Origin: Ideonella aquatica | GTDB lineage: Bacteria; Pseudomonadota; Gammaproteobacteria; Burkholderiales; Burkholderiaceae_C | Length of the DNA: 64,000 nt | Assembly: GCF_018069755.1 (NCBI RefSeq) | Contig: NZ_JAGQDE010000001.1 | Span: 372,001 to 436,000 of the forward strand | Direction: 5' to 3' | In this document: positions 28,369 through 39,912 of the stretch, one piece after another | Numbering within the stretch: position 1 is the first letter of the stretch | How the letters are laid out: every line of letters begins with the position of its first letter | Position numbers and translations under genes: made by a program | Notes under the pieces: model-generated | The model's database searches: none | The model's input: only the letters and a program-made list of their open reading frames with translations | What the model was told of the DNA's origin: nothing

Positions 28369-29541
28369 ATGAACCTTCTTCATCCCTTCCCGCTGCGCCG
28401 CGCGCTGGCCGCGGCGCTGGGCAGCCTGGCGCTGCTGGTGGCCTGCGGCGGCGGTGTGTCCGAACAGGGCACCGGTACGCAGCCGGTGTATGCCTCGGGG
28501 CCGATCAGCGGCTTCGGCTCGGTCATCGTCAATGGCGTGCGCTATGACGACACCGGCGTCACCGCCAAGGACGACAGCGGTGCCAGAGTGGACCTGTTGC
28601 TGGGCATGGTGGTGCAGATCGATGGCGAAAACCTCGACCGAAGCACCACGCCGCTGCCCACCGCTACCGCCAAGGCGATCACCGTGGTCAGCGAATTGCT
28701 GGGCCGGGTGGATGCGCGCGACGACGTGGCCGGCACGCTGACCATCCTGGGTCAGACCGTGTCCATCCTGCCGACGCCGGCCACCGACCGTGCCGTCGCC
28801 GTGGGTGACCTGGTCGAGGTCTACGGCCTGTACGACGTGGCCAACCAGCGCTACACCGCCACCCGCATCCAGCACCGCTCCGGCGTCAGCGCGCTGCGGC
28901 TGCATGGCAAGGTCGGCAGCGTGGGCAGCAACAGCTTCACCGTGGGCGGCGCCACCATCCGCTTCACCACCGCCCCCGACGGCCTGGCGGTGGGCGCGGT
29001 GCTGCGGCTGAAACTGGCCACCACGCCGGTGGCGGCCAACACCTGGACCCTGGTGAGCGCCCAGACCTCGACCGCCAAGGTGCCCGCAGACGACACCGAG
29101 GTGGAGGTCGAGGGTGTGATCTCCAGCTACACCTCGCTGTCCAGCCTGGTGGTGCAGGGCATCACGATCGATGCCAGCGGGGCCCGGCTCGAAGGCGGTA
29201 CCACCCTGACAGCGGGCATGACGATCGAGGCCGAAGGCGTGATGCAGGGCGGCGTCCTGCGGGCCACCAAGGTCGAGATCAAGCAGGACGAGGACGGCGG
29301 CGGCGGTGGCGGCACCGAGCCCACCGAGGTGGAGATCACCAGCGCCATCGCCAGTGTGAACACCGCGAGCAAGACCCTGGTGTTGAGCAAGGGCGCGCAG
29401 AAGGTGGACTACTCGACCGCGCGCTTGAAGGAGGGCCTGCTTGAGTCGCAGCTCGTGGCCGGCCTGCGCATCGAGGTCAAGGGCGTGCTGTCCAGCGACG
29501 GCAGCACCGTGCTGGCCTCGGAGATCAAGGTCGACGACTGA
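28369..29541 (+). CDS. DUF5666-repeat lipoprotein (second copy)
   Basis: A paralogue of the lipoprotein at 26121, 390 residues. The signal sequence ends in a lipobox VAC (cysteine near residue 26), followed by GGG and a short linker. The mature part begins SGPISGFGSVIVNGVRYDD, nearly the same as the first copy. It carries several DUF5666 units ending in LRIEVKGVLSSDG, again matching the first copy. A poly-glycine linker lies near residue 310. Both copies flanking a DUF6502 gene suggests a duplicated envelope protein with its own regulator. That relation is inferred. Confidence 0.78.
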   Translation: MNLLHPFPLRRALAAALGSLALLVACGGGVSEQGTGTQPVYASGPISGFGSVIVNGVRYDDTGVTAKDDSGARVDLLLGMVVQIDGENLDRSTTPLPTATAKAITVVSELLGRVDARDDVAGTLTILGQTVSILPTPATDRAVAVGDLVEVYGLYDVANQRYTATRIQHRSGVSALRLHGKVGSVGSNSFTVGGATIRFTTAPDGLAVGAVLRLKLATTPVAANTWTLVSAQTSTAKVPADDTEVEVEGVISSYTSLSSLVVQGITIDASGARLEGGTTLTAGMTIEAEGVMQGGVLRATKVEIKQDEDGGGGGGTEPTEVEITSAIASVNTASKTLVLSKGAQKVDYSTARLKEGLLESQLVAGLRIEVKGVLSSDGSTVLASEIKVDD

Positions 29542-29586
29542 TCCCCGGGCGCTGCCCGGCGGCGCCGAACCCGGCGCCGACCGGGC

Positions 29587-31017
<1,431 letters not shown>

Positions 31018-31075
31018 CGTGCCACGGGGAGTTCGGGGAAAACGCGCATTCTACGAACCGGGCGAGAATCCGCGC

Positions 31076-32140
31076 GTGAGCACCGCCCCCGACACCGGAC
31101 ACAGCACGTTGTTCGACGACCTGCGCGACGCGGTCGAAGCCGGCGTCAGCGCGGCCGAGCCGGCCTCGCTGGGGCCGCTGTGCCGCGTCGGCATGGTGCT
31201 GCGGGCGCTGCTGGTGGCGGTGAGCGTCACGGCCATCGGGCTGGCTTTCAGCCATCCTCGTCCGCTCGACTGGGCGCTGGCCATGGGCTCCTGGGCCCCG
31301 TGGGTGGTGCCATCGACCTTGCTGTGGCTGCTGCTGGCCTGTGCGGCCGGCCAGTTGCTGGCGCAGCGGCGGCCGGACTGGGTGGCCCCGTTGCAGGCGC
31401 TGGCCGGAGCGCTGGCGGCGGCACTGGTGTGGTTGGTGCTGGACCAGTGGCGCCTGGCGCCTCGTCCGTCCACGCTGCTGGCGCCGGCACTGGCCGGCGG
31501 CGCGCTGGCACTGCTGATGGTGCGCACGGTGCGCTGGCGCGAGCGGGCGCGTCTGCCGGCCACTGCTGCCGCGCAACTGGCTGACCTGCAGACCCGCATC
31601 CGTCCGCACTTCCTGTTCAACACGCTGAACACCGCGATCGCACTGGTGCAGCACGACCCGCGCCGCGCTGAAGAGGTACTGGAAGACCTGGCCGAGCTGT
31701 TCCGCGCCACGCTGGGCACGCTCAACCGCGCCTCCACGCTGGCCGAAGAGGCCGAACTGGCGCGCCGCTACCTGTCGATCGAGGAGCTGCGCTTCGGCGC
31801 GCGCCTGTGCGTGCGCTGGGACCTGGACCCCAATGCCGCTTCGGCGCGCCTGCCCACGCTGGCGCTGCAGCCGCTGGTGGAGAACGCGGTGCGCCACGGT
31901 GTGGAGCCGGCCGCGCGCGGCGGCACGATCGAGGTGCGCAGCCGTCGCCGGCGCGACCGCGTGCTGCTGTCGGTCACCAACACCGTGCCGGTGGACGCCC
32001 CGCCCCGCCCGGGGCACGGCATCGGTCTGGCCAGCGTGCGCGAGCGCCTGCGCCTGCTGCATGACCTGGACGCCGACCTGCACAGCGGCATCATCGAGGA
32101 CGGCCGCTGGCGGGTGAGCCTGTCGCTGCCGGCGGAGTGA
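31076..32140 (+). CDS. algZ: LytS/AlgZ-type sensor histidine kinase
   Basis: An inner-membrane sensor kinase of 354 residues from GTG 31076. Four hydrophobic segments fill about residues 40-155. The LytS-type kinase core follows: phosphoacceptor histidine in RPHFLFNTLNTAIALV, then PTLALQPLVENAVRHGVEP (N-box) and GHGIGLASVRERLRLL (G-box). The neighbourhood (argH upstream, algR-like regulator and the hem genes downstream) matches the AlgZ/FimS locus of Pseudomonas and Burkholderiales. Its stop overlaps a GTG just before the regulator. The signal it senses is not known. Confidence 0.87.
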   Translation: MSTAPDTGHSTLFDDLRDAVEAGVSAAEPASLGPLCRVGMVLRALLVAVSVTAIGLAFSHPRPLDWALAMGSWAPWVVPSTLLWLLLACAAGQLLAQRRPDWVAPLQALAGALAAALVWLVLDQWRLAPRPSTLLAPALAGGALALLMVRTVRWRERARLPATAAAQLADLQTRIRPHFLFNTLNTAIALVQHDPRRAEEVLEDLAELFRATLGTLNRASTLAEEAELARRYLSIEELRFGARLCVRWDLDPNAASARLPTLALQPLVENAVRHGVEPAARGGTIEVRSRRRRDRVLLSVTNTVPVDAPPRPGHGIGLASVRERLRLLHDLDADLHSGIIEDGRWRVSLSLPAE

Positions 32141-32142
32141 AC

Positions 32143-32913
32143 ATGCCCGACACCGTGTTGACCGTGCTGATCGTCGACGACGAGCCCTTGGCCCGCATGC
32201 GCCTGCGCGGCCTGCTGGCCGACGCCACCCAGCCTCGGCTGCAGGTGCTGGCCGAGGCTGGGAGCGCCGCCGAAGCCCTGCACGCGCTGGCCCGTCAGCC
32301 GGTGGACCTGGTCCTGCTGGACATCCACATGCCCGGCCTGGATGGCTTGGGCCTGGCCGAGCGGCTGCGCGAGCAGCAACCGGCGCCGGCCGTGGTCTTC
32401 GTCACCGCCCATGCCGAGCACGCGCTGCGCGCTTTCGAGCTGGAGGCGGTGGACTACCTGACCAAGCCGGTGCGCCGCGAGCGATTGGCCCAGGCCGTGC
32501 AGCGCGTCGCGGCGCGACGCGGTCAACGTCCCGTCCCCACGGCGCCGGTCGATGAGCGGCCCATGCTGGTGGTCAGCGACCGCGGCCGCGTGCTGCGCAT
32601 CCCGCTGTCGGAACTGGTGTACCTGCGCGCCGAGATGAAGTACGTCACGCTGCGCACGCGCTCGCACAGCTATGTGCTGGACGACTCGCTGGGTGAGCTG
32701 GAGCAGCGCCTGGGCGAGGCGGTGATCCGCATCCACCGCAGTGTGCTGGTGGCGCGCCAGGCGGTGCGGGCGCTGGCCCGCCATCCGCTGGACACTGGTG
32801 AGGACACCGGCGAGGGCTGGGCCGTGCAGGTTGAGCCCACCGGCGAGTGGCTGCCGGTGTCGCGGCGCCAGTTGTCGGCCGTGCGGGATGCGCTGGCCGG
32901 CGGGGCGGCGTGA
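32143..32913 (+). CDS. algR: LytTR response regulator, AlgR-like
   Basis: A DNA-binding response regulator of 256 residues. The receiver domain starts VLIVDDEPLARMRLR, with the phospho-acceptor aspartate in LVLLDIHMPG and the lysine in YLTKPVRR. The LytTR DNA-binding domain follows from about residue 145 (LVVSDRGRVLRIPLSELVYLRAEMKY, IHRSVLVARQAV). I prefer ATG 32143 to GTG 32137 because GGCGGAG ends 5 bases before the ATG. It pairs with the kinase directly upstream. Its stop overlaps the next gene by GTGA. Confidence 0.87.
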   Translation: MPDTVLTVLIVDDEPLARMRLRGLLADATQPRLQVLAEAGSAAEALHALARQPVDLVLLDIHMPGLDGLGLAERLREQQPAPAVVFVTAHAEHALRAFELEAVDYLTKPVRRERLAQAVQRVAARRGQRPVPTAPVDERPMLVVSDRGRVLRIPLSELVYLRAEMKYVTLRTRSHSYVLDDSLGELEQRLGEAVIRIHRSVLVARQAVRALARHPLDTGEDTGEGWAVQVEPTGEWLPVSRRQLSAVRDALAGGAA

Positions 32914-34115
32914 AGCGTCGCTGGGTGGGCGTCGGCGCCGGCCTGGCCATCGGGCTGTGGCTGCTGTGGATGCGGTGGCCCGAGGCCATGCCGGCGGTCA
33001 CGGACCAGGCGGTGCCAGCGGCCTCCCAGGCTGTCGCGCCAAGGGTGCCCTCGGCGTCCACCGCGGGGGTCAGAGCCGCCCGTGGCGAAGTCGCTGATCC
33101 AGTCGATCCTGAGCTGCCGGCGCTGGGACCGGCTTGCGGCTACGGCCCCTGGCTGGGCGACGACGCGCTGCCCGATGCCGTCGCCCGGGCCCGCGTCGAC
33201 CGGGCGCTGGGCCGGCAAGTGGTGAGCACATTGCAGCAATCCTCATCCGAGCTGGACCAGGCGGTAGGCTGGTGGCTGGCGTCCACGCCCTTCAATGTCA
33301 TCGAGCCCGCCTTGCAGGACTGCACGGGCCGAGGCTGTCAGACGGCCCTTCAGCAAGCGCAAGAGCGCGTCGAGCGGGCGGCGCCCCGGCGTGACCAGGC
33401 CTCGGAGAAACTGTTGAGCCTGGCCCAGGCCAGCCAGGATCCCGCGGTGGTGGCGTTGGCCCTGAGCCAGTGCGCATCGGCGCCGCAGCCACCGGCCTGT
33501 CGGGCTGAGCTGTCGGCGCGTTGGGTGGCGCTGGAGCCCGACAACGCGGCGGGATGGCTGGCGCAGGCTCAGGTGGCCCAGGAGGCCGGTGACCCGGCTG
33601 GCGTGGTGGTCGCCTTCCACCAGGCCACTCAGGCGGCGCACAACCGTCCCCCCAGCGCCTGGGTGGCCCGCCATGTGGTCGCGCTGCTGCCCGCCGAGTG
33701 GCAGGGCCTGCCGCGCCTGAGCCTCCAACTGCAGTTGCTGGGCAGTGTCGCCAGGCTGCAGGGTCCGAATGCGGCGATGTTCGAACACTGCCGGGACGCC
33801 GGAGCCGCCGGGCAGGCCAATCGCCAGCAGGCCTGCGAGCGCCTGGCCGAGCGCCTGCTGCGCGATGCGCCGGATCTGTTGTCGTGGGCCGTGGCCACCG
33901 GCTTGGGGCGCCAGGCGCGCTGGCCCGCAGAGCGCCTGGCGGCCCTGAAGGCCGAGCGCGAGCAACTGGAGGCGCTCTTCAACCCCCTGAGGCTGGAACA
34001 CCCCCCGGGCAGCCCCGGCGAGTGCCGCGCGCATCAGCGCGGCAGCGCCTGGCTGGAGCGCAGTGTGCAGATGGGCGAGCTGGCCCACCTGCGATCGCTG
34101 CGGCCCTCGGACTGA
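32910..34115 (+). CDS. Hypothetical membrane-anchored or secreted protein coupled to algR
   Basis: Not recognised. It starts at GTG 32910, which overlaps the algR stop (GTGA), so the two are probably coupled. The first 24 residues (VKRRWVGVGAGLAIGLWLLWM) form a signal anchor. A proline/alanine-rich linker follows. The rest (about residues 80-400) is helical, alanine/leucine-rich, with six or more cysteines in short CTGRGC, CASAPQPPAC and CRDAG clusters. This suggests a periplasmic helical-repeat domain with disulfides. A role linked to AlgZ/AlgR signalling is inferred only from position. Confidence 0.62.
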   Translation: MKRRWVGVGAGLAIGLWLLWMRWPEAMPAVTDQAVPAASQAVAPRVPSASTAGVRAARGEVADPVDPELPALGPACGYGPWLGDDALPDAVARARVDRALGRQVVSTLQQSSSELDQAVGWWLASTPFNVIEPALQDCTGRGCQTALQQAQERVERAAPRRDQASEKLLSLAQASQDPAVVALALSQCASAPQPPACRAELSARWVALEPDNAAGWLAQAQVAQEAGDPAGVVVAFHQATQAAHNRPPSAWVARHVVALLPAEWQGLPRLSLQLQLLGSVARLQGPNAAMFEHCRDAGAAGQANRQQACERLAERLLRDAPDLLSWAVATGLGRQARWPAERLAALKAEREQLEALFNPLRLEHPPGSPGECRAHQRGSAWLERSVQMGELAHLRSLRPSD

Positions 34116-36965
34116 TCAGCCGGTGTTGCGCAGGCCGGCCGCGATGCCGTTGATCGAGAGGTGGATGCCGCGGCGCACGCGCTCGGCGTGCGGGTCGGTG
34201 TCGCGCTGCTTGCGGTAGCGCCGCATCAGCTCGACCTGCAGGTGGTTCAGCGGGTCCAGATAAGGGAAACGGTGCTCGATCGAGCGCGCCAGCGCGGGGT
34301 TGCTCTGCAGGCGCGCGGCTTCGCCGGTGATCAGTGACAGGGCTTCGGCGGTGCGGTCCCACTCGGCCTTGACGGCGGTGAAGATCTTCTTGCCCAGGCG
34401 CTTGTCCTCGACCAGCTCCACATAGCGCGCGGCAATCCGCAGGTCGCTCTTGGCCATCACCATGTCCAGGTTGGACAGCAGGGTGCGGAAGAAGGGCCAC
34501 TGGCGCACCATTTTCTGCAGCAGCTCCAGGCGCTGGGCGCGGGCCTTGGGCTCCTGGCCCAGGTAGGCATCGACGGCCGAGCCGAAGCCGCACCAGCCTG
34601 GCAGCGCCACCCGGCATTGGCCCCAGCTGAAGCCCCAGGGAATGGCACGCAGGTCCTCGATCGCGCGGGTGGCCTTGCGCGAGGCCGGGCGCGAGCCGAT
34701 GTTGAGCTCGGCGATCTCGCGGATCGGCGTGGCGGCGAAGAAGTAGTCGGTGAAGCCCGGGGTCTCGTAGACCAGCGCGCGGTAGGCCGCCATGCTGGCC
34801 TGGCTGAGCGCCTCGGCGGCCTCCAGGAAGGCCTTGGGCGCGGCCTTGGTGGGGTGCAGCAGCGTGGCTTCCAGCGTGGCGGCCACCAGGGTCTCCAGGT
34901 TGCGCCGGCCGATCTCGGGGTGGGCGTACTTGGAGGCGATCACCTCGCCTTGCTCGGTCAGGCGGATCTGGCCGTTGACCGTGCCGGGGGGCTGGGCCAG
35001 GATGGCCTGGTAGCTGGGGCCGCCGCCGCGGCCCACGGTGCCGCCGCGGCCATGGAACAGGCGCAGGCGGATGCCATGCTCGGCCGACATCGCGCTGAAC
35101 TGCTCGACCAGCGCGATCTCGGCGCGGTAGAGCTCCCAGTTGCTGGTGAAGAAGCCGCCGTCCTTGTTGCTGTCGGAGTAGCCCAGCATCACGTCCTGTT
35201 CGCCGCCGCTGCGGCGGATCAGCGCCGCCACGCCAGGCAGCGCATAGAACTCGCGCATGATGTCGGGTGCATGGCGCAGGTCGGCGATGGTCTCGAACAG
35301 CGGCGAGACGATCAGGTCGGCCACCACGTCGTCCTCGCCCAGCACGCCGCGCAGCAGGCCGGTTTCCTTCTGCAGCAGCAGCACCTCGAGCAGGTCGGAG
35401 ACGGTCTCGGTGTGGCTGATGATGTAGTGGCGGATGGCCTCGGGGCCGAAGCGGGCGCGGCCTTCGGCGGCGGCTTCGAAGATGGCCAGCTCGCCCTGGG
35501 CCAGCGCGGAGTACTCGGCGGCGCGCACCCGCAGCGGGCGGGCATCGCCCAGCAGGCGCAGCAGCAGCGCCCGGCGGGCGGCTTCGTCCAGCGCGGCGTA
35601 GTCGGGCTCGATGCGGGCCAGCTTCAGCAGTTCAGCCACCACCAGCTCATGCTGGTCGGAGCTTTGCCGCAGGTCCACCGTGGCCAGGTGGAAACCGAAG
35701 ACCTGCACCGCGCGGATCAGTGGCGCCAGCCGCGGCGCCACCAGTGCCTGGGCGTGGTGGCTGCGCAGCGAGGCCTCGATCACCCGCAGGTCGGCCAGGA
35801 ACTCGTCGGCGTTGAGGTACGGGTTCTGCGGCGCCACCGCATGGCGCAGCGCCTCGGTGCCGGTGAGCTCGTGCAGCGTGGCGGCCAGGCGGGCGTACAT
35901 GCCGATCAGCGCGCGGCGGTAGGGCTCGTCCTCGCGGTGGGGGTTGCGGTCGGGCGAGCGCTCGGCCAGCGCCTGCATCTCGGGGGTGACCGGCGACAGG
36001 ATGTTCGAGATCGACAGCTCGGCGCCCAGCGTATGCACCTCGGTCAGGTAGTGGCGCAGCGCGGTCTCGCCCTGGCGGCGCAGCGCCAGGCGCAGGGTGT
36101 CGGCGGTGACATTGGGATTGCCGTCGCGGTCGCCACCGATCCAGTGGCCCATGCGGAAGAAGCCGGGCACCGCGTGACCGGGCAGGGCCTGTTCGATCTC
36201 GCGGTACATGCGCGGGATCTGGCGCAGGAAAGTGGCGTGGTAGTAGCTGAGCGCGTTCTCGATCTCGTCCGAGACGGTGAGCTTGGCGTAGCGCAGCATG
36301 CGGGTTTGCCACAGCTGCGTCACGCGGGCGCGGATCAAGTCTTCGTTCTCCTGGCGCTCGGCCTCTGAGTGCAGCGCGTCGCGGCGCTCGATCAGCTGGG
36401 CGATGGCGCGCTCGGCGTCGAGGATGGAGGTGCGCTGCACCTCGGTCGGGTGGGCGGTGAGCACCGGCGAGATGTAGGCCTGCTGCAGCGCTTCGGCAAT
36501 GTCGGCGGCGCGGTGATCGGCGCGGGCGAGCTTCTCGAAGCAGTGGGCCAGCGAGCCCTCCTGGTGGGTGCCGGCGGCCTCATGGACTTCGCGGCGGCGC
36601 ACGTGGTGGCGGTCCTCGGCGATGTTGGCCAGGTGCGAGAAGTAGCTGAAGGCGCGGATCACGCTGACCGTCTGGTCAGCCGACAGGTTCTTCAGCAGGC
36701 GGTCCAGCACCCGGCCGGCCGAGGCGTCCTTCTTCAGCCGGAAGGCCACCGACAGCTGCCGCACCCGCTCGATCAGGTCGAAGGCGGCGCGGCCTTCTTG
36801 CTCGCGGATCACGTCGCCCAGGATGCGGCCAAGTAACCGGATGTCCTCCATCAGGGGCTTGTTCTTGCTGGCGGCGTCGCCGTCCTGCGTGCTCCTTCCC
36901 TGTGCAGACGGCACGGTCTTGGTGCGCTTGGGGCGGCTGGCGGTGCGTTTTTCGGCGCGGGGCAT
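34116..36965 (-). CDS. ppc: Phosphoenolpyruvate carboxylase
   Basis: Makes oxaloacetate from PEP and bicarbonate, refilling the TCA cycle. It has 949 residues from ATG 36965. Key motifs are present: [11 protein letters not shown] with the catalytic histidine, [26 protein letters not shown], and the C-terminal LRNTG end that is essential in this family. The first 40 residues are lysine/arginine- and serine-rich and poorly conserved. A longer frame starting at 37046 reads back over the hemC start, so I rejected it. It converges with the algR-coupled gene and is divergent from hemC. Confidence 0.96.
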   Translation of the reverse strand: MPRAEKRTASRPKRTKTVPSAQGRSTQDGDAASKNKPLMEDIRLLGRILGDVIREQEGRAAFDLIERVRQLSVAFRLKKDASAGRVLDRLLKNLSADQTVSVIRAFSYFSHLANIAEDRHHVRRREVHEAAGTHQEGSLAHCFEKLARADHRAADIAEALQQAYISPVLTAHPTEVQRTSILDAERAIAQLIERRDALHSEAERQENEDLIRARVTQLWQTRMLRYAKLTVSDEIENALSYYHATFLRQIPRMYREIEQALPGHAVPGFFRMGHWIGGDRDGNPNVTADTLRLALRRQGETALRHYLTEVHTLGAELSISNILSPVTPEMQALAERSPDRNPHREDEPYRRALIGMYARLAATLHELTGTEALRHAVAPQNPYLNADEFLADLRVIEASLRSHHAQALVAPRLAPLIRAVQVFGFHLATVDLRQSSDQHELVVAELLKLARIEPDYAALDEAARRALLLRLLGDARPLRVRAAEYSALAQGELAIFEAAAEGRARFGPEAIRHYIISHTETVSDLLEVLLLQKETGLLRGVLGEDDVVADLIVSPLFETIADLRHAPDIMREFYALPGVAALIRRSGGEQDVMLGYSDSNKDGGFFTSNWELYRAEIALVEQFSAMSAEHGIRLRLFHGRGGTVGRGGGPSYQAILAQPPGTVNGQIRLTEQGEVIASKYAHPEIGRRNLETLVAATLEATLLHPTKAAPKAFLEAAEALSQASMAAYRALVYETPGFTDYFFAATPIREIAELNIGSRPASRKATRAIEDLRAIPWGFSWGQCRVALPGWCGFGSAVDAYLGQEPKARAQRLELLQKMVRQWPFFRTLLSNLDMVMAKSDLRIAARYVELVEDKRLGKKIFTAVKAEWDRTAEALSLITGEAARLQSNPALARSIEHRFPYLDPLNHLQVELMRRYRKQRDTDPHAERVRRGIHLSINGIAAGLRNTG

Positions 36966-36982
36966 GGACGACTCCGAATGAA

Positions 36983-36995
36983 GTAACCAAGTTAC
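36983..36995. promoter_or_regulatory. Short palindrome in the ppc–hemC divergent promoter
   Basis: GTAAC-CAA-GTTAC, an inverted repeat with 5-base arms, lies 18 bases upstream of the ppc start. GATAAT at 37031-37036, close to the hemC ATG, resembles a -10 box. The palindrome could be an operator for ppc; nothing else supports that. Confidence 0.3.
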
Positions 36996-37044
36996 CAATC
37001 GGCAATCGTAGCAGGAGTGGTGCCAGCGCGGATAATCCGCCAAC

Positions 37045-37995
37045 ATGAATTCTTCTCAACCCGACACCGTCGTCATCGCCACCCGCGAGAGCCGCCTGGC
37101 GCTGTGGCAGGCCGAACATGTGCGCGACCGCCTGGCGGCCGAGCTGTCGCTGAAGGCCGAGCTGCTGGGCATGACCACCCGCGGTGACCAGATCCTCGAT
37201 CGCAGCCTGTCCAAGGTGGGCGGCAAGGGCCTGTTCGTCAAGGAGCTGGAAACCGCGCTGGAAGACGGCCGCGCCCGCCTGGCGGTGCACTCGCTGAAGG
37301 ACGTGCCGATGGACCTGCCGGCCGGCTTCGTGCTGGCCGCCATCCTGGAGCGCGAAGACCCGCGCGACGCCTTCGTCTCCAGCCGCTACGAGGACGTCGA
37401 CGCGCTGCCCCAGGGCGCCTGCGTCGGCACCTCCAGCCTGCGTCGCGTGGTGCAACTCAAGGCCCTGCGGCCCGACCTGCGCATCGAGCCGCTGCGCGGC
37501 AACCTCGACACCCGGCTGCGCAAGCTCGATGAAGGCGGCTACGACGCCATCGTGCTGGCGGCGGCGGGCCTGAAGCGCCTGGGCCTGGGCGAGCGCATCC
37601 GCGCCGTCTTCAATGAGCAGCGCATGATCCCCGCCGCCGGCCAGGGCGCACTGGGCCTGGAGGTGCGCGAGGACGATGCCGCGCTGCGCCAGGCGCTGCA
37701 GGCCTTCATCCACACGCCCACCTGGCTGGCCACGCATGCCGAGCGCGCGGTATCGCGCGCCCTGGGCGGTAGCTGCTCGGTGCCGCTGGCTGCGCACGCC
37801 GTGGTGACCGCTGGCCAGATGCAACTCGACGTGGCCCTGGGCAACGCCGCCGATCCGTCGCAGCCGCTGCTGCGCGCCCGCCTGAGCGGCCCGGTGGCCG
37901 ACACCGCAACCGCCGAGGCGCTGGGCCAGGCGGCTGCTGCGCAGCTGCGCCAACAGGGCGGCGACGCCTACCTGGCCGCCGGCGCGGCGGCATGA
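37045..37995 (+). CDS. hemC: Porphobilinogen deaminase
   Basis: Joins four porphobilinogen units into hydroxymethylbilane in haem synthesis. The 316 residues show [34 protein letters not shown], and [12 protein letters not shown]. The dipyrromethane-cofactor cysteine is in [13 protein letters not shown]. It is the first of four hem genes on this strand. The stop overlaps hemD by ATGA. Confidence 0.96.
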   Translation: MNSSQPDTVVIATRESRLALWQAEHVRDRLAAELSLKAELLGMTTRGDQILDRSLSKVGGKGLFVKELETALEDGRARLAVHSLKDVPMDLPAGFVLAAILEREDPRDAFVSSRYEDVDALPQGACVGTSSLRRVVQLKALRPDLRIEPLRGNLDTRLRKLDEGGYDAIVLAAAGLKRLGLGERIRAVFNEQRMIPAAGQGALGLEVREDDAALRQALQAFIHTPTWLATHAERAVSRALGGSCSVPLAAHAVVTAGQMQLDVALGNAADPSQPLLRARLSGPVADTATAEALGQAAAAQLRQQGGDAYLAAGAAA

Positions 37996-38798
37996 GCCCG
38001 GCGCCCGCCGGGCCGCTGCTGCTGGTCACGCGGCCTGAGCCCCAGGCCAGCGACTGGGTGCGGCGCCTGCAGGCGCTGGGCCTGCGCGCGCGGGCCTTGC
38101 CGCTGCTGGCCGTGGGGCCGGCGCCCGATCCGGCGCCGCTGCGGGCAGCGCGTCAGGCGCTGGTGCCCGGCGCGTTGGTGATGTTCGTCAGCCCCAACGC
38201 CGTGCTGCAAAGCGCCGCGGCGGGTTTCTTTGACGGGGCCTGGCCCGACGGCGTGCGCGCCGGCGCGACCGGCCCGGGCACGGTGCGGGCGCTGCGCGAC
38301 CAGGGCGTGGCGGCCGAGGCCATCGTCGCGCCCGCGGCCGATGCCGCCGCCTTCGATTCCGAGCACCTGTGGCAACAGCTGTCGCGCGAGGACTGGCGCG
38401 GCCGCCCGGTCTGGATCGTGCGAGGAGAGGGCGGCCGCGACTGGTTTGCCGACACCGCCCGCGCCGCCGGCGCCCAGGTGCAACTGGTGCAGGGCTATGC
38501 GCGCGGCGCGGCCCGCTGGACCCCCGAGCAGCAGCAGGGGCTGGCCGACGCATTGGCCGCGCCGCAGGCGCATTGCTGGCTGTTCAGCAGCAGCGAGGGT
38601 CTGGAGTATCTGGCGGCCGCCGCGCCCGGTGCCGACTGGTCACGCTCGCGCGGCCTGGTGACGCATCCGCGCATCGCCGCCGCGGCACAGTTGCTGGGCC
38701 TGGGTGAGGTGCAACTGATCGGTGTGGGCGTCGAGGCGGTGGCGCAGGCGCTGGCCCAGGGGCGGTCGATACAATCGACGCCCAATGGCGAGCCCTGA
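37992..38798 (+). CDS. hemD: Uroporphyrinogen-III synthase
   Basis: Closes hydroxymethylbilane to uroporphyrinogen III. The 268-residue protein starts with [11 protein letters not shown], then [11 protein letters not shown], and has the second-domain [20 protein letters not shown]. Sequence conservation in HemD is low, but the pattern and position between hemC and hemX are convincing. It overlaps hemC by ATGA, and its end overlaps the start of hemX by 14 bases. Confidence 0.92.
   Translation: MSPAPAGPLLLVTRPEPQASDWVRRLQALGLRARALPLLAVGPAPDPAPLRAARQALVPGALVMFVSPNAVLQSAAAGFFDGAWPDGVRAGATGPGTVRALRDQGVAAEAIVAPAADAAAFDSEHLWQQLSREDWRGRPVWIVRGEGGRDWFADTARAAGAQVQLVQGYARGAARWTPEQQQGLADALAAPQAHCWLFSSSEGLEYLAAAAPGADWSRSRGLVTHPRIAAAAQLLGLGEVQLIGVGVEAVAQALAQGRSIQSTPNGEP
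38770..38775 (+). promoter_or_regulatory. Possible -10 box for hemX inside hemD
   Basis: TACAAT, close to the sigma-70 -10 consensus, lies 9 bases before the hemX ATG, within the 3' end of hemD. No convincing -35 was seen. It might allow separate transcription of hemX-hemY. Confidence 0.25.
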
Positions 38799-39909
38799 TC
38801 CCCAGTCCCCCGAGACCCCGGCCCAAGCCCCTGTGTCGGCTGCGGCGCCGCTTGCGCCGCCGGCAACACCGGCCCCCGTACAGACCGTGCCTTGGCGGTC
38901 GCTCGGCCTGGCCGCCGTGGGCGCCGCCAGCGTGGCTGCCGCGGTGCTGGCCTGGAACACCCAGCAGCGCGTGAAACAGCTCGAGCAGGAGCTGGTGCGC
39001 CGTCAGCAGGGCAGCCAGGATCTGGCCACCGAAGCCCGACTCTTGGCCCGCCAGGCGCAGGAGGCGGGCACCGAGCTGCAAGGCAAGCTGGGCGTGCTCG
39101 AAGCCCGCGTGGCCGAGACCGCACTGCAGCGCAGCCAGGTCGAGGAGCTGATGCAGTCGATGTCGCGCTCGCGCGACGAGAACGTGCTGGCCGACCTCGA
39201 GGCCTCGCTGCGCGTCGCGCTGCAACAGTCGGCGATCACCGGCAGCGCCGAGCCACTGGTGGCCGCGCTGAGACAGGCCGACGAGCGCCTGGCCCGCTAC
39301 AACCAGCCACGCATGGAGCGTGTGCGCCGCGCCGTGGTGCGTGACCTGGAACGCGTGCGCGCCGCCCAGGTGGTGGATGTGCCCGCGCTGGCCGTGCGCC
39401 TGGACGAGGCGGTGCGCCAGGTCGACGATCTGCCGCTGCTGACCACACCCGACCGGCGCGCGCCTGGCCACCCGGCGGCCAGTGCGTCTGCGGCCACACC
39501 GGCGGCGCGGGCCTCGGCGCCCGAGCTCGACGGTGTCGCCTGGCGTGAGGTCTGGAATCGCTTCAGTGCCGCGGTCTGGCTGGAGGCGCGCTCGCTGCTG
39601 AGGGTCACGCGTATCGATCGCCCCGAGGCGGCGCTGATGTCGCCCGAGCAGGGCTTCTTCCTGCGCGAGAACCTCAAGCTGCGGCTGCTCAATGCTCGGC
39701 TGTCGCTGCTGTCGCGCCAGTTCGATCTGGCCCAGGCCGACCTGGCTCAAGCCCAGCAGATGCTGGAGCGCTACTTTGACCGCAGCTCGCGCCGCGTGCA
39801 GTCCACCAGCGAACTGGCCCGCCAGGTGGCCCAGCAGGCCCGCCAGGTCAGCCTGCCGCGGCCCGAAGAAACGCTGGCGGCGCTGGCCGCTGCCGTGGCA
39901 GGACGCTGA
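38785..39909 (+). CDS. hemX: HemX-like membrane protein
   Basis: A single-pass inner-membrane protein of 374 residues, annotated in many genomes as uroporphyrinogen-III C-methyltransferase, although it lacks the methyltransferase fold. A proline/alanine-rich cytoplasmic N-terminus is followed by a transmembrane helix at about residues 37-54 (SLGLAAVGAASVAAAVLAW). A long coiled coil comes next (QQRVKQLEQELVRRQQ...), then helical pairs. It starts inside the last codons of hemD. Its role with HemY in haem-enzyme complexes is suggested by conserved order only. Confidence 0.85.
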   Translation: MASPDPQSPETPAQAPVSAAAPLAPPATPAPVQTVPWRSLGLAAVGAASVAAAVLAWNTQQRVKQLEQELVRRQQGSQDLATEARLLARQAQEAGTELQGKLGVLEARVAETALQRSQVEELMQSMSRSRDENVLADLEASLRVALQQSAITGSAEPLVAALRQADERLARYNQPRMERVRRAVVRDLERVRAAQVVDVPALAVRLDEAVRQVDDLPLLTTPDRRAPGHPAASASAATPAARASAPELDGVAWREVWNRFSAAVWLEARSLLRVTRIDRPEAALMSPEQGFFLRENLKLRLLNARLSLLSRQFDLAQADLAQAQQMLERYFDRSSRRVQSTSELARQVAQQARQVSLPRPEETLAALAAAVAGR

Positions 39910-39912
39910 TCG

